Shown: positions 28,985 to 37,071, numbered from the stretch's first letter. The stretch: DNA of 64,000 bases from VAZQ01 sp963821505 (GCA_963821505.1 CAWGEH010000014.1:29126-93125), one strand, 5' to 3'. The notes: a model not told the origin generated them from the sequence alone. Translations and numbers: made by a program.

Positions 28985-29530
28985 ATGTGGAAAGCCATCG
29001 TCGCCGCAACCGCAGCGCTCGCGATCGCCGGTACCTCGCTCGTCTATGCGCAGCAGCGCAGCGGCCGGGACGGCGGGCCGCGCTGGCAACTCAACAGCGA
29101 GGACATGCGCGCGTTCGGTGAAGCGCGGCTGGCGGCGCTCAAGGCCGGGCTGACACTGACGCCCGAACAGGAGAAGAACTGGCCGGCGTTCGAGCAGGCG
29201 GCGCGCGACTACGGCAAGCTGCGGATGGATCGCAGGCTTGCGATGCGCAACGCGTCGCCCAGCGAGGATCCCGTCGAGCGGCTGCGTCAGCGCGCCACAG
29301 CCCTGACGGATACCGGCGCGGCCTTGAAGAAATTGGCCGACGCCACAGATCCTCTGTACAAGAGCCTCGACGAGAATCAGAAGCGGCGTTTTGCGATACT
29401 CAATCGCATGGCGAGGGCCGGCCGGGACGGGTTCCGTGAGCGCGGCGGCGACGGAATGCACCACTGGGGTCCGCACCGCACCGGGGGTGGCATGATGGAT
29501 ATGGAACACTCTGGCGGACAACGCCTGTAG
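28985..29530 (+). CDS. Spy/CpxP-family periplasmic protein
   Basis: A 181-residue exported protein: signal peptide at residues 1-22 (ending VYAQQ), then an all-helical domain with the LTxxQ signature (GLTLTPEQEKNWPAFEQAARDY, about 55-77). A second helical part is followed by a His/Met/Gly-rich tail (MHHWGPHRTGGGMMDMEHSGG) that could bind metal. Spy and CpxP are ATP-independent periplasmic chaperones or stress sensors. GGAGG precedes the ATG. A terminator hairpin follows 70 bp after the stop. Confidence 0.82.
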   Translation: MWKAIVAATAALAIAGTSLVYAQQRSGRDGGPRWQLNSEDMRAFGEARLAALKAGLTLTPEQEKNWPAFEQAARDYGKLRMDRRLAMRNASPSEDPVERLRQRATALTDTGAALKKLADATDPLYKSLDENQKRRFAILNRMARAGRDGFRERGGDGMHHWGPHRTGGGMMDMEHSGGQRL

Positions 29531-29599
29531 TCACCACATCAATGGTCTAGCGCCGGCGGTCGCACTCCCAGCCCCCCGACACGATCGCCGACGTACGGG

Positions 29600-29635
29600 A
29601 GCCGCCGGGTCCCCACCCGGCGGCTTTCCGTTTTT
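29600..29635 (+). terminator. Intrinsic terminator after the Spy-like gene
   Basis: AGCCGCCGGGT (29600-29610) pairs with ACCCGGCGGCT (29615-29625) over a 4-base loop, followed by TTCCGTTTTT. The 11-bp G+C-rich stem plus T-run is a textbook rho-independent terminator. It also makes the antisense open frame through 29531-29914 unlikely to be a gene. Confidence 0.85.
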
Positions 29636-30223
29636 GCGCTCCACGCCAGAACCCACGCCATTGCTGAACGCGTGACGATGCGCGCCGCCGCTGCCGGCGT
29701 GTCGCGGCGGAAAAGGCAGGAACGCGGTTATCGCCAGCGCCGCGTCTTCGATGTGGTGGGGACAGGCACGCGGAATGAAACAGATGTTGCCCGGTTCCGG
29801 CGTGCGGGTGTCGACCCTGGCGGTGCTGCGTGACGGGGAGGAATCCGAAGCAGCCAGGCGCGCGGCCTCGGCCAGCGCGTGTATTTCCTGTCTTCTCTCG
29901 GAATGGTTGTTCAAGCCTCATCCCGGGCCCGGCGCGGTGCGGCGCTGGGCTCTGCCGCCCCCGCTGGCAGAAGGCCATTGCCCCGGCCGCGCGAGCAACG
30001 CGTCGATTCGAGCCGGCTTGGTCGGGCGGGCCTGGCGGGGGTGTGGAGGGCGGGGCCGCGCCTCCGCGCTTGCGCTTGGAAAGCCGGCGCCGATGCCCTA
30101 TGTGTGGCTCCCGCGACGTGAGCCGCCTGTTCACGATCCCGCGACAGAAGATGACGGCCCGCGGCGCCCACGGCGCCACGGTGGCATGGTGGAAGTGCCT
30201 AACCCCCTGAGTCGACTTGGTTA
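29636..30223. other. Region between the terminator and tRNA-Lys, no firm gene
   Basis: No gene could be supported. One plus-strand frame ends at 30210 with CPMCGSRDVSRLF...AWWKC, which resembles a small zinc-ribbon protein of Rhizobiales and might be the end of a decayed gene; the sequence upstream of it in that frame is low-complexity. The frame stops 13 bp before the tRNA. Confidence 0.4.
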
Positions 30224-30299
<76 letters not shown>

Positions 30300-30475
30300 A
30301 TAAAATCAGCAACTTAGCTCGGCCGGCCACGGGCTATGCATAGCAGGGCTAACGGTGGGCTATTATAAGCCCACCCAGGGGGCCCGCCGGGGGGGCACTG
30401 GGACGAGGGGCAGGGCCTGCAAACGGCTGTACGGGCTCCGCTGGGCGGCTTGCGCCCTATGATTAGGATGTCCCC

Positions 30476-30703
30476 ATGATCAGGATCTCGATCACGTTCG
30501 CCGTTCTCCTCGTCGCTGGCACGGCGGCGGCCCAGCCGCTGCCGCTGCCGAAGACCGGGCAATGCCCGTCGGGTTACGCGAGCGAGGCGGCCTACTGCAC
30601 GCCGCGCCGGGGCGCGCCGGTGGCGGTGCCGAAGGTCGGGCAGTGTCCGAGCGGGTTTACGCAGTCGGGTGCCTACTGCATCGAGATGGGAAGACGTCGT
30701 TGA
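30476..30703 (+). CDS. Small secreted protein with two PSGY-type cysteine repeats
   Basis: A 75-residue protein: signal peptide of about 20 residues (ending TAAAQ), then two copies of a module of the form P-K-x-G-Q-C-P-S-G-(Y/F)-x-x-x-x-x-Y-C (PKTGQCPSGYASEAAYC and PKVGQCPSGFTQSGAYC). Each copy could form one disulfide in the periplasm. The same module, with the first Cys replaced by Ser, starts the larger protein at 31580. No function is known to me. A TTG that overlaps its stop may start the next gene. Confidence 0.7.
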   Translation: MIRISITFAVLLVAGTAAAQPLPLPKTGQCPSGYASEAAYCTPRRGAPVAVPKVGQCPSGFTQSGAYCIEMGRRR

Positions 30704-30909
30704 GCCAGCCGGAACTGACGCTGCTTCGGCAGCCGAGCGCCGAGGAGATCCTGGCGATCGGCGACCGGGGTGCCTTCCTGCAGGACGTCGCCGCGGCCCT
30801 GCGCGGCCAAGAGCTCGGCGACGGGACGGTGCACAGGGCGGTCACGCAGGCACAGCGGAAGTACTTCGACCCGCCGATCCTGACACCCGGCTCGCGGTGG
30901 GAGCGTTGA
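30700..30909 (+). CDS. Small hypothetical protein (TTG start, coupled to upstream gene)
   Basis: A 69-codon frame starting TTG within the stop of the preceding gene (TTGA). Its translation (SQPELTLLRQPSAEEILAIG, then DRGAFLQDVAAALRGQELGDG and HRAVTQAQRKYFDPP) is protein-like, amphipathic-helical, and not low-complexity. The alternative frames here give Arg/Ala-rich shadows. No domain is recognised. The start is inferred from overlap only. Confidence 0.5.
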   Translation: MSQPELTLLRQPSAEEILAIGDRGAFLQDVAAALRGQELGDGTVHRAVTQAQRKYFDPPILTPGSRWER

Positions 30910-30959
30910 ATTCCGATTCCCAATGGCATTGTGCAGCCTTATAAGCAAACGCCCCCTCC

Positions 30960-31046
30960 CGCGACTGGCTTGAGTTCAAGAACCCGAACGCTCCGGCAAT
31001 GAAGCGCGAGGCAGAGGAAGATTGGGGCAAGGAGCGATGGCGATGA
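30960..31046 (+). pseudogene. Relic of the 3' end of a DNA ligase gene
   Basis: 28 codons encode RDWLEFKNPNAPAMKREAEE followed by DWGKERWR and a stop. This matches the end of the ligase at 33847-34465 (RDWLKLKNPNAPAVKREAEEDW). Nothing upstream in the frame continues the ligase, so only the tail is left. Similar tails occur at about 50310 (minus strand) and 53472. Confidence 0.65.
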
Positions 31047-31070
31047 CCCGAGACCCACGATGAGTGAGCC

Positions 31071-31172
31071 ATGGAACGCAAGCGCGAGCAGTTAGCCCAG
31101 GTTGATCGGCACATCGCCGAATGCAAGGCTCATTTTGCCCGCCAACGCGAGATCATTCAGGACGCCCGTTGA
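31071..31172 (+). CDS. Very small hypothetical protein
   Basis: A 33-residue frame (MERKREQLAQVDRHIAECKA, then HFARQREIIQDAR), highly charged and helical. It resembles the N-terminal part of short Bradyrhizobium proteins with a HIA(x)xxxxIARQREII pattern, so it may be a truncated member of that group. Upstream ribosome-binding sequence is weak (GAGTGAGCC). Confidence 0.4.
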   Translation: MERKREQLAQVDRHIAECKAHFARQREIIQDAR

Positions 31173-31227
31173 GCAAGGCCATCCCGCGGATTTGGCGGAG
31201 GGGATCACGACCGGCAAGAACAGGATC

Positions 31228-31392
31228 ATGATCTTCGGCCCGAAGGACGACGGCACCTACGTGGTCGAGTTCAGGACCGCCGAGGGCGAGGCGCTGGCGA
31301 TCTCGATTCCGCGCACCGAGACCGCCGTGATCCGGCACTTCCAGGCGCGGATGCCCTACGGCCTGTTCGTGCCGGAAGTGCCGACCGAATGA
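31228..31392 (+). CDS. Small conserved protein, MIFGPKxDGTYVVEF family, copy 1
   Basis: A 54-residue protein starting MIFGPKDDGTYVVEFRTAEG and ending RMPYGLFVPEVPTE. A near-identical sequence is found at 34782, with conserved differences, which supports coding. The frame is open to 31102 but similarity between copies starts at this ATG; the upstream CAAGAACAGGATC is a weak ribosome-binding site. It looks like a compact beta-rich protein with one helix (ETAVIRHFQ). Function unknown. Confidence 0.65.
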   Translation: MIFGPKDDGTYVVEFRTAEGEALAISIPRTETAVIRHFQARMPYGLFVPEVPTE

Positions 31393-31579
31393 CGCACGAG
31401 CCGGCGGCAACAATCGCCGGTGCCGGCGGCGCTCCGCCTTTTGATCAAGATCAAGGTACCCTTCCGATTAGCGGGCTAATTTGTGCGACGCTTAGCGGGC
31501 TATTTGTGCGACGCGCCGTCCCGTTGCCCGAGTGTTGGGGACCTATGAAGCTCGTCAAGACGATCCATGGGCGGGACCC

Positions 31580-32323
31580 ATGATCAGGATTCTGACCACG
31601 CTCACCGTCCTCGCTACGCTTGCCCTGCCTGCCGTCGCCCAACCCATGCCGCTGCCGAAAACCGGCAGTAGCCCGAGCGGGTACACCGAGTCGGGCGGGT
31701 ACTGCGCACCGATGCGCCGCGACGCGCCGGTCGTTGCGGCCGAGCATCCGCGCGCCAGCGCGGGTTCGGCGGGCGGCGCTGGTGGCGAGTTCGTGGCGCG
31801 AAGTGTTGATCGCCCTAAGGCATATGGACCGCTAGCGAGTGCTTCGTTCTCAAATGCGATTGCACGTGACTATGATAGTGCTTCTCAAGCACTCAAGACG
31901 ATACGTGTTGGCGGCGGTGGTACGTATCCGAAGAGACAAATTGATCTATTAGTTTTTGGCAACGTCGGGGGCGCGAATGCGTTTTTGTATCGTTCGCGCG
32001 GCGGTATGTCCAACGACACACTTAGTTTTCATAATTTCGCTACTGGTGGCTATCCGTCGTCGCTCGGTTTTATCGAGAGCAACATGAGCAGGTTGTCTGA
32101 TGATGAGCGGCGGCATGCCGTGTTCTATGAACTCGGGCACATGATCGATGCGTCGAAGAATGATCGTCATGAACGATATTCAAATTCAGCTGAGTTCATG
32201 GCGGCTCACACCAGGGATTCTATGCAGGCTTCGGCACGTTACGCTAAGTCGGACAGCAACGCTCAGCAGACTATCGAGAGCTTCGCATCCGCCCATTTGC
32301 CGCGCAGGAGGCATAATGCGTAA
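31580..32323 (+). CDS. Secreted zincin-like protein with YELGH motif, paralogue 1
   Basis: A 247-residue exported protein: signal peptide at residues 1-21; one PSGY module (about 22-45) shared with the small protein at 30476; a Gly/Ser linker AEHPRASAGSAGGAGGEFV; then a domain ending IESNMSRLSDDERRHAVFYE with Y183-E184-L-G-H187. In zinc proteases of the lethal-factor type this would read HExxH, so the first zinc ligand is Tyr here. Compared with paralogue 2 it stops before the downstream EAYAE segment. The second half is visibly A+T-richer than the flanking genome. The stop overlaps the start of paralogue 2 by 8 bp. Confidence 0.65.
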   Translation: MIRILTTLTVLATLALPAVAQPMPLPKTGSSPSGYTESGGYCAPMRRDAPVVAAEHPRASAGSAGGAGGEFVARSVDRPKAYGPLASASFSNAIARDYDSASQALKTIRVGGGGTYPKRQIDLLVFGNVGGANAFLYRSRGGMSNDTLSFHNFATGGYPSSLGFIESNMSRLSDDERRHAVFYELGHMIDASKNDRHERYSNSAEFMAAHTRDSMQASARYAKSDSNAQQTIESFASAHLPRRRHNA

Positions 32324-33479
32324 GTTTCTGATCAAGGCAGCGATAGCGCTCGTCATCATGATGACAGCGCCAGCCGCAGTATATGGTTTCGACCCGGGCG
32401 AACATCCACGTGCAGGTAAGGGGTCGCCGGGTGGTGTGGGGGGTCAGTTTGTTACTGGTGGAGTTCAGCGACCAAGTGGCGGAGAGCAGGGATTTGGGCT
32501 ACCGGCGAGTGCAGCGTTTGCAAACGAGATCAAGCGACATGTCAACAGCGCCCCTAGCTGGTTTCGTAACTACAGTCTGATGAGCGTCGACAAGGTGGTG
32601 GCGTACGCCAACGTTCAGCAGGCTCGTGCAAATCTAGGTCGCATCTTCATTCCTTACGACGCGCAGGGGATGTATATTCCGTCGCGCTATGACACGGGCT
32701 ACGGTTCGTCAGCGGGTGAATTTGGTCGAACCCCAGCTGTGCTTGCTTTTATCGAGAGTAACATGAGTGGGGTCTCGGAGGACGAGCGCCGGCATATTGT
32801 GTATTATGAGATGGCGCACGCTCTTAACGCGGGGGCGGATAGACGGAAGGCTCCGGAACCAGGGAAGAAGGGTTTATATTTTTCTGATCAAGCGCCGTTT
32901 CAGGAGGCATTCAGCAAGGATCGGGCAGCTGCCAGGGCTGCTTATGCGGCGGCTGATGCTGGCACCAAGCGTGCCATGGATGGATACTCACAATACTTCT
33001 CCGATCCGAAAGAAGCGTATGCCGAGGCTGTCGCTCGTGCGCTGTCTCCGTCATCGATAACTGCGACCGACAAGGCGAATTTCAGTCATCTATTTCCTGC
33101 GATAGAGCCCCTTATACAGGAGCATCTCAAATTTATTGAGCGTAGAGAAGCCGACGAGCGGCGGGAGGGAGAGAGGCTGGAGAAAGAAAGGCTTGAAGCG
33201 CAAAAGAAGCAGGAGGAACAAACGCGGAAGTTCAATAAGGAGTATGAACAACGTTGGGGGCAGCCTCCACAACAACCAGAGTTCAAATCGACGGAGGAAT
33301 GGGAGCGGGAGGCAAAAGAAAGGAATGAGCGGGTGCAACGAGAGCAGGAGGAGAGCATGCGAAGGTTATATGAGAAGATAGAGAGGGAGAAACCAAGCGT
33401 GGGGCAGTCGGAGCAGGAGAAAGAAGAGCAGAGACGGAAGAACCGTGAGGCAGAAAAACGGATATTGCGTCCACGGTAA
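32316..33479 (+). CDS. Secreted zincin-like protein with YEMAH motif and coiled-coil tail, paralogue 2
   Basis: A 387-residue protein: signal peptide at residues 1-24, linker GEHPRAGKGSPGGVGGQFV, a globular domain with IESNMSGVSEDERRHIVYYE and Y164-E165-M-A-H168, and a downstream DPKEAYAEAVARAL (Glu233, Glu237) where lethal-factor-type metalloproteases carry their third zinc ligand. Residues about 265-387 are an Arg/Glu/Lys/Gln-rich coiled coil. An AGGAGG Shine-Dalgarno lies 5 bases before the ATG, inside paralogue 1, so the pair is co-translated. Base composition and codon use (many A/T-ending codons) differ from neighbours, suggesting transfer. It could be a secreted toxin or effector, or a catalytically dead binding protein. 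Confidence 0.65.
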   Translation: MRKFLIKAAIALVIMMTAPAAVYGFDPGEHPRAGKGSPGGVGGQFVTGGVQRPSGGEQGFGLPASAAFANEIKRHVNSAPSWFRNYSLMSVDKVVAYANVQQARANLGRIFIPYDAQGMYIPSRYDTGYGSSAGEFGRTPAVLAFIESNMSGVSEDERRHIVYYEMAHALNAGADRRKAPEPGKKGLYFSDQAPFQEAFSKDRAAARAAYAAADAGTKRAMDGYSQYFSDPKEAYAEAVARALSPSSITATDKANFSHLFPAIEPLIQEHLKFIERREADERREGERLEKERLEAQKKQEEQTRKFNKEYEQRWGQPPQQPEFKSTEEWEREAKERNERVQREQEESMRRLYEKIEREKPSVGQSEQEKEEQRRKNREAEKRILRPR

Positions 33480-33505
33480 GAGAGAAATATTGGGGCGAAA
33501 GAGTT

Positions 33506-33649
33506 ATGATCTTCATCCAACAGTTGCCAGGTCGTACAGAGTTGCGCTCCACCGATGGCCATCGGCGCTATCATCGCTTATTTGGCAAGCAGGCGCGCGA
33601 CGTCGATCCCGGCGTTTACGACGACGACAGCACTCGGCCGCGGCGCTGA
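33506..33649 (+). CDS. Small hypothetical protein
   Basis: A 47-residue frame beginning MIFIQQLPGRTELRSTDGHR and ending DVDPGVYDDDSTRPRR. It has a weak purine-rich site (GAAAGAG) before the ATG. The translation is compositionally normal and acidic near its end. It lies 26 bp after the coiled-coil secreted protein. Not recognised. The following 33650-33846 contain no supported gene. Confidence 0.4.
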   Translation: MIFIQQLPGRTELRSTDGHRRYHRLFGKQARDVDPGVYDDDSTRPRR

Positions 33650-33846
33650 AGAGCGTCACCTCGGCCACAGCTCCGCCGCGTCGGCGGGCCGCCCCGGCGG
33701 CGCTGGTCGCGCTCCAGCCGGGCCTGCTGTTGAAATCCGCATCTGGCGAAAGCTGACGCGCGTCCCTGGCGCCATCCGTTGGTGAACCCAACGAAACTTG
33801 CTTTAGGCGACTCGCCTCCCGCCCCCGCAGGCCGTATGACCCGGCC

Positions 33847-34465
33847 ATGCTGCTGCGTACCATCACCTTCATCGCGCCCTGCCTGCCGTCGCCCGCCGAG
33901 CGCCCACCCGTAGGCCCGGCTTGGGTGCACGAGATCAAACACGACGGCTACCGGCTCATGGCTCGGCGCGACGCCGCCGGTGTCCAACTGCTCACCCGCA
34001 ACGGCCACGACTGGACCCGGCGCTTTGCGCTGATTGCCGCCGCCGTCGAGGCGCTGCGGGCGCGCTCGTGTTTGGTCGACGGCGAGGCCGTGGCCTGCAA
34101 CGCCGGCGGCCTGGCGGTGTTCGAGCGGCTGCGCGGGCGCCGTCACGACGCCAGCGTCTTCCTGTATGCCTTCGACCTCATCGAGTTGGGACGGCCAGGA
34201 CCTGCGGCGCGAGCCGCTCCAGGTCCGCAAGGCGACGCTCGCGTCGGTGCTGGTCAAGGCCGGGCCCGGCATCCGCTTCAACGAGCATCTGGAATGCGAC
34301 GACGGCGAGACGGTATTTCGCCACGCCTGCAACCTCGGGCTCGAAGGCATCGTCCCGAAGCGGAAGGATTCGCGCTACCGCTCCGGCCGCTCGCGCGACT
34401 GGCTCAAGCTCAAGAACCCGAACGCACCAGCAGTGAAGCGGGAGGCAGAGGAAGACTGGAACTAG
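33847..34465 (+). CDS. Single-domain ATP-dependent DNA ligase (adenylation domain; one frame break)
   Basis: About 205 residues when one extra G at about 34188-34190 is ignored. Seen: motif I EIKHDGYR with adenylated Lys31, CLVDGEAVACN (motif III region), FLYAFDLIELDGQDLR (motif IIIa), LGLEGIVPKRKDSRYRSG (motif IV-V) and DWLKLKNP. It ends KREAEEDWN without an OB-fold domain, so it is the nucleotidyl-transferase domain only; short forms like this occur in Bradyrhizobium-like genomes. It may serve plasmid- or repair-type end joining or be decayed. Tails of similar genes lie scattered through the window. Confidence 0.75.
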
Positions 34466-34538
34466 CGGCACTACGGGCAGGTTTCATTCGTCTTGGGCAC
34501 ATGAGAAGGATGGCTAACCCGAGCGACAAGCCAAGTCC

Positions 34539-34685
34539 TCATACGCGTCCCTGCATGGCTGCGGCGAGCGCGCCAACCAGTGCGCAGATTACGATGATCA
34601 CCGCCTCGAGCTTTTGCCAACGCGTGAGCCATATGTGTCTGACTTCGACCTCCCTTAAGTCGTCCTCTCTCGTGCGGTATGTCAT
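34539..34685 (-). CDS. Small single-pass membrane protein
   Basis: A 48-residue frame: charged N-terminus (MTYRTREDDLREVEVRHIWL), then one hydrophobic helix (about residues 28-43) and a short basic end. A strong GGAGG Shine-Dalgarno lies about 9 bases before the ATG on the minus strand, which is the main reason to call it. It is too short for normal gene callers. Function unknown. Confidence 0.6.
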   Translation of the reverse strand: MTYRTREDDLREVEVRHIWLTRWQKLEAVIIVICALVGALAAAMQGRV

Positions 34686-34781
34686 GGTTGTATCCTCCGT
34701 GGCATATCTGCTCCCTGCTGAGCGAAATCATCCGGCGTTGGACGAGGATTGGTCAGATGACCGCGCAGGCAAGAACCGCAT

Positions 34782-35024
34782 ATGATCTTCGGCCCGAAGG
34801 ACAACGGCACCTACGTCGTCGAGTTCAGGACGACCGAGGGCGAGGCGCCGGCGATCTCGATCCCTCGCACCGAGGCGCAGGTCATCCGACATTTCCAGGA
34901 GCGCATGCCCTACGGGTTGTTCGTGCCGCCCCATTGCAGGTTATTGCCACCGCCCTCTACCGTGACGTTGAGAGCCGTGGAGGCGCACAGTGATCCGCCA
35001 ATTATCCCTATGTGCGTGTCTTAA
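34782..35024 (+). CDS. Small conserved protein, MIFGPKxDGTYVVEF family, copy 2
   Basis: An 80-codon frame whose first 50 residues (MIFGPKDNGTYVVEFRTTEG to RMPYGLFVP) match the protein at 31228. After GLFVP the sequence diverges into a probably non-homologous tail (PHCRLLPPPSTVTLRA), so the original stop seems lost. No function known. Confidence 0.6.
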   Translation: MIFGPKDNGTYVVEFRTTEGEAPAISIPRTEAQVIRHFQERMPYGLFVPPHCRLLPPPSTVTLRAVEAHSDPPIIPMCVS

Positions 35025-35066
35025 GTGTTCGACATTCGCATGGACCGCAGCAGCGCGGGGTCGATT

Positions 35067-36431
35067 TCACGTCCGACAGCTGATTTCGCAAATGAGCCCT
35101 TCCCGACGCCAGTCGAATTGCACTTTGCCTCTAAGCTGTCCAATCATTCGTTCGATGACCCGACTGCCAAAGCCCTGACGCGTCGGCTTCTGGACCGGCG
35201 GACCACCGGTCTCCGCCCAGCGAAGTATCAACTCTCCCTCCATCTCGTGCCGCCATTTTAGGTCAATATGGCCCTGGGCAGTGGACAGAGAGCCGTATTT
35301 TGCTGCATTGGTCGCCAGCTCGTGCAGCGTTACGGCAATTGCTTGGGCAGTGGTCGGCTCTAATAAGGTAGGTGGACCGTCGATGCTCACGCGCCTTTGG
35401 CCCTCCTCGCAATAAGGAGAAAGCTCCTGTGTGGAGATGGCCGTTAATTCGGCACCGATCCACCGCGTCTCGACGAATAACGAATGAACGTTCGCGAGCG
35501 CTTGGATGCGTCCCTTAATCACCTCCTTCAGCCCTTCGGGCGTATCCGAATTGGAAAAATTGACGACCGCTTGTACGCTCCCAAGCAAGTTCTTGCTCCG
35601 ATGTTCCGCTTCCCGAGCCAGCGTGGCGATTTGTTCCTGACCTCGCTTCTGCTCGGTAATATCCCTCGCGATCTTCGACGCTCCAACGATCTTGCCTTCA
35701 GAGTTTTTGACGGGAGAAACCGTCAGTGAAACAGTGATTAAGCTGCCATGCTTGCGCTGCCGGATGGTTTCGAAATGGTCGATCCGCTCTCCTCGTCTGA
35801 TCCGCGTTAGTATCTCGCGCTCTTCGCTTTGTCGGTCTTCCGGAATCAGAATCGTAATGGGCCGACCGATCACCTCTTTGGCAGTATAGCCGAAAATGCG
35901 TTCGGCGCCCCCGTTCCAGTTTGTGATAATGCCGTCGAGATTTTTGCTTACAATCGCGTCATCACTGGATTCGATGATGGATGCCAGCGTATGCAATCGC
36001 TCCTCCGCGAGCCTACTTTCGATCAGATTGCGCGTTACGGTTCCGTAGGCTGTGATTGCACCTGATGGGCCGCGAACTGGGAAGATGTTGTAGAGGACCG
36101 GTATCAGCTGTCCCGTCTCGAAATGTCGAAATTTTAGCTCCCCTTCCCAAAAGCCGGTATCGCGAACAGCGGGCAGAACCTCCTGCAGAACTTTGCGGTG
36201 CTCGTCTGCTGCGAAATAATCGATGATCCGAGTTGAACGTACCGCTTCTAAATCTCGCAATCCAACAAGCTTGCGACCGGCTTCATTGACGAATAGCGCA
36301 TTGCCTTCGAGATCTGCGATACCGATGAATTCACGGGAGGCGGCTACAAGCGCCGCCATCATGGGCGCCAGACCGCCTTCGGCGCCAAACTGGCCGAGTC
36401 CGCGAGCGATCGCTGAAAGTTCTTCCACCAC
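35067..36431 (-). CDS. HWE-family sensor histidine kinase with two PAS domains
   Basis: A 454-residue soluble kinase: PAS 1 at about residues 25-140 (SREFIGIADLEGNALFVNEA), PAS 2 at about 145-262 (ESSDDAIVSKNLDGIITNWN, GYTAKEVIGRPITILIPEDR), then the phospho-acceptor EAEHRSKNLLGSVQAVV with His277. The ATPase part has LHELATNAAKYGSL and the W-x-E motif (RWAETGGP), ending GFGSRVIERMIGQLRG. HWE kinases often feed the alphaproteobacterial general stress response. Start is GTG at 36431; the frame stays open further upstream (RRDGQCWNVVVVEEL), so the true N-terminus may be longer. No response regulator is adjacent. Confidence 0.88.
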   Translation of the reverse strand: MVEELSAIARGLGQFGAEGGLAPMMAALVAASREFIGIADLEGNALFVNEAGRKLVGLRDLEAVRSTRIIDYFAADEHRKVLQEVLPAVRDTGFWEGELKFRHFETGQLIPVLYNIFPVRGPSGAITAYGTVTRNLIESRLAEERLHTLASIIESSDDAIVSKNLDGIITNWNGGAERIFGYTAKEVIGRPITILIPEDRQSEEREILTRIRRGERIDHFETIRQRKHGSLITVSLTVSPVKNSEGKIVGASKIARDITEQKRGQEQIATLAREAEHRSKNLLGSVQAVVNFSNSDTPEGLKEVIKGRIQALANVHSLFVETRWIGAELTAISTQELSPYCEEGQRRVSIDGPPTLLEPTTAQAIAVTLHELATNAAKYGSLSTAQGHIDLKWRHEMEGELILRWAETGGPPVQKPTRQGFGSRVIERMIGQLRGKVQFDWRREGLICEISCRT

Positions 36432-36767
36432 GACGACATTCCAACACTGGCCGTCACGCCGAAGGGAGATTAGTTCATTGAGCCTCCTGTGACCATCGAC
36501 GCGGGGGCCTGGCGCACTGGTTCCACAGGCGCCGGTTCCCTCTTCGGAGTGACCTCCCTAACGATCGGACGCTCGTGGCCTTCGGAAATCCGTCGGCGCC
36601 CGGTCACAGAGGATGTCGACGTTTCGCTCGCCTGCGGCCTGAGAGCCCAATGATCTCTTGGCGACGTCTCGTCGGAGGGTCGGCCCCGTAGGCCGCGCCA
36701 TCTCAGATATGCCCGGACGGGCATGGCCGTGCCCGAACGAATGGAATAAAGGCGCGCCCTTAAGCAC
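36432..36767. other. Intergenic region between the histidine kinase and a small stress gene
   Basis: No gene is supported. The minus strand stays open in the frame of the kinase for some 60 bp and could hold its true start. Another minus-strand frame (36470-36928) runs across the divergent promoter and start of the gene at 36801 and was not accepted. Confidence 0.45.
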
Positions 36768-36792
36768 GGAACCGTAGTCTTTTTCCCGCATT
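36768..36792 (+). promoter_or_regulatory. Candidate general-stress (sigma EcfG) promoter, possibly giving a leaderless mRNA
   Basis: GGAAC at 36768-36772, a 16-base spacer, and CATT at 36789-36792; the consensus is GGAAC-N16/17-CGTT, so one mismatch. The ATG of the following gene is at 36801, about where transcription should begin, so the mRNA would have almost no leader. Confidence 0.55.
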
Positions 36793-36800
36793 TCACAAGC

Positions 36801-36995
36801 ATGAAGACGAATACGCCGCCCGACAAAACGGATGAAAACAGGACCAATCCTCGGGACCCGCAGAGCGGTCGGTTGTCGGTGCCGCCCATCGATGACGGCG
36901 AGTTTTCGCGCCGAGCCGGCGAGATCATAGCGAAGGCCGCGGCGTCAACTGATCAGAGGCCGAGCGGGAATCCAAAAGGGCGACGGGGCAGGTGA
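36801..36995 (+). CDS. Small hydrophilic hypothetical protein, candidate stress gene
   Basis: A 64-residue protein (MKTNTPPDKTDENRTNPRDP ... DDGEFSRRAGEIIAKAAAST ... GNPKGRRGR): polar, low in hydrophobic residues, probably disordered with one short helix. It is not NepR, whose conserved core is absent. No ribosome-binding site is visible; the promoter above suggests a leaderless transcript. Function unknown. Confidence 0.5.
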   Translation: MKTNTPPDKTDENRTNPRDPQSGRLSVPPIDDGEFSRRAGEIIAKAAASTDQRPSGNPKGRRGR

Positions 36996-37071
36996 CCAAG
37001 CCCCGCGAACACGACGGCGGAACACCATCGCGGCCACCAAGGTGGAACTGCGTAGTCTAGGGAGCTAGTAA

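Noticed and set aside
29531..29914. 127-codon minus-strand frame
   Set aside because: It runs across a clear intrinsic terminator of the Spy-like gene, and the translation has no recognisable domain.
36470..36928. 152-codon minus-strand frame between kinase and 36801 gene
   Set aside because: It covers the divergent stress-type promoter and the whole start of the gene at 36801, and has no ribosome-binding site or domain.
36801..36995. Possible NepR anti-sigma factor because it lies near an ECF sigma gene
   Set aside because: The NepR core (two helices with a conserved LR..YD.(I/V)..EP.P..(F/L)..LL pattern) is absent.
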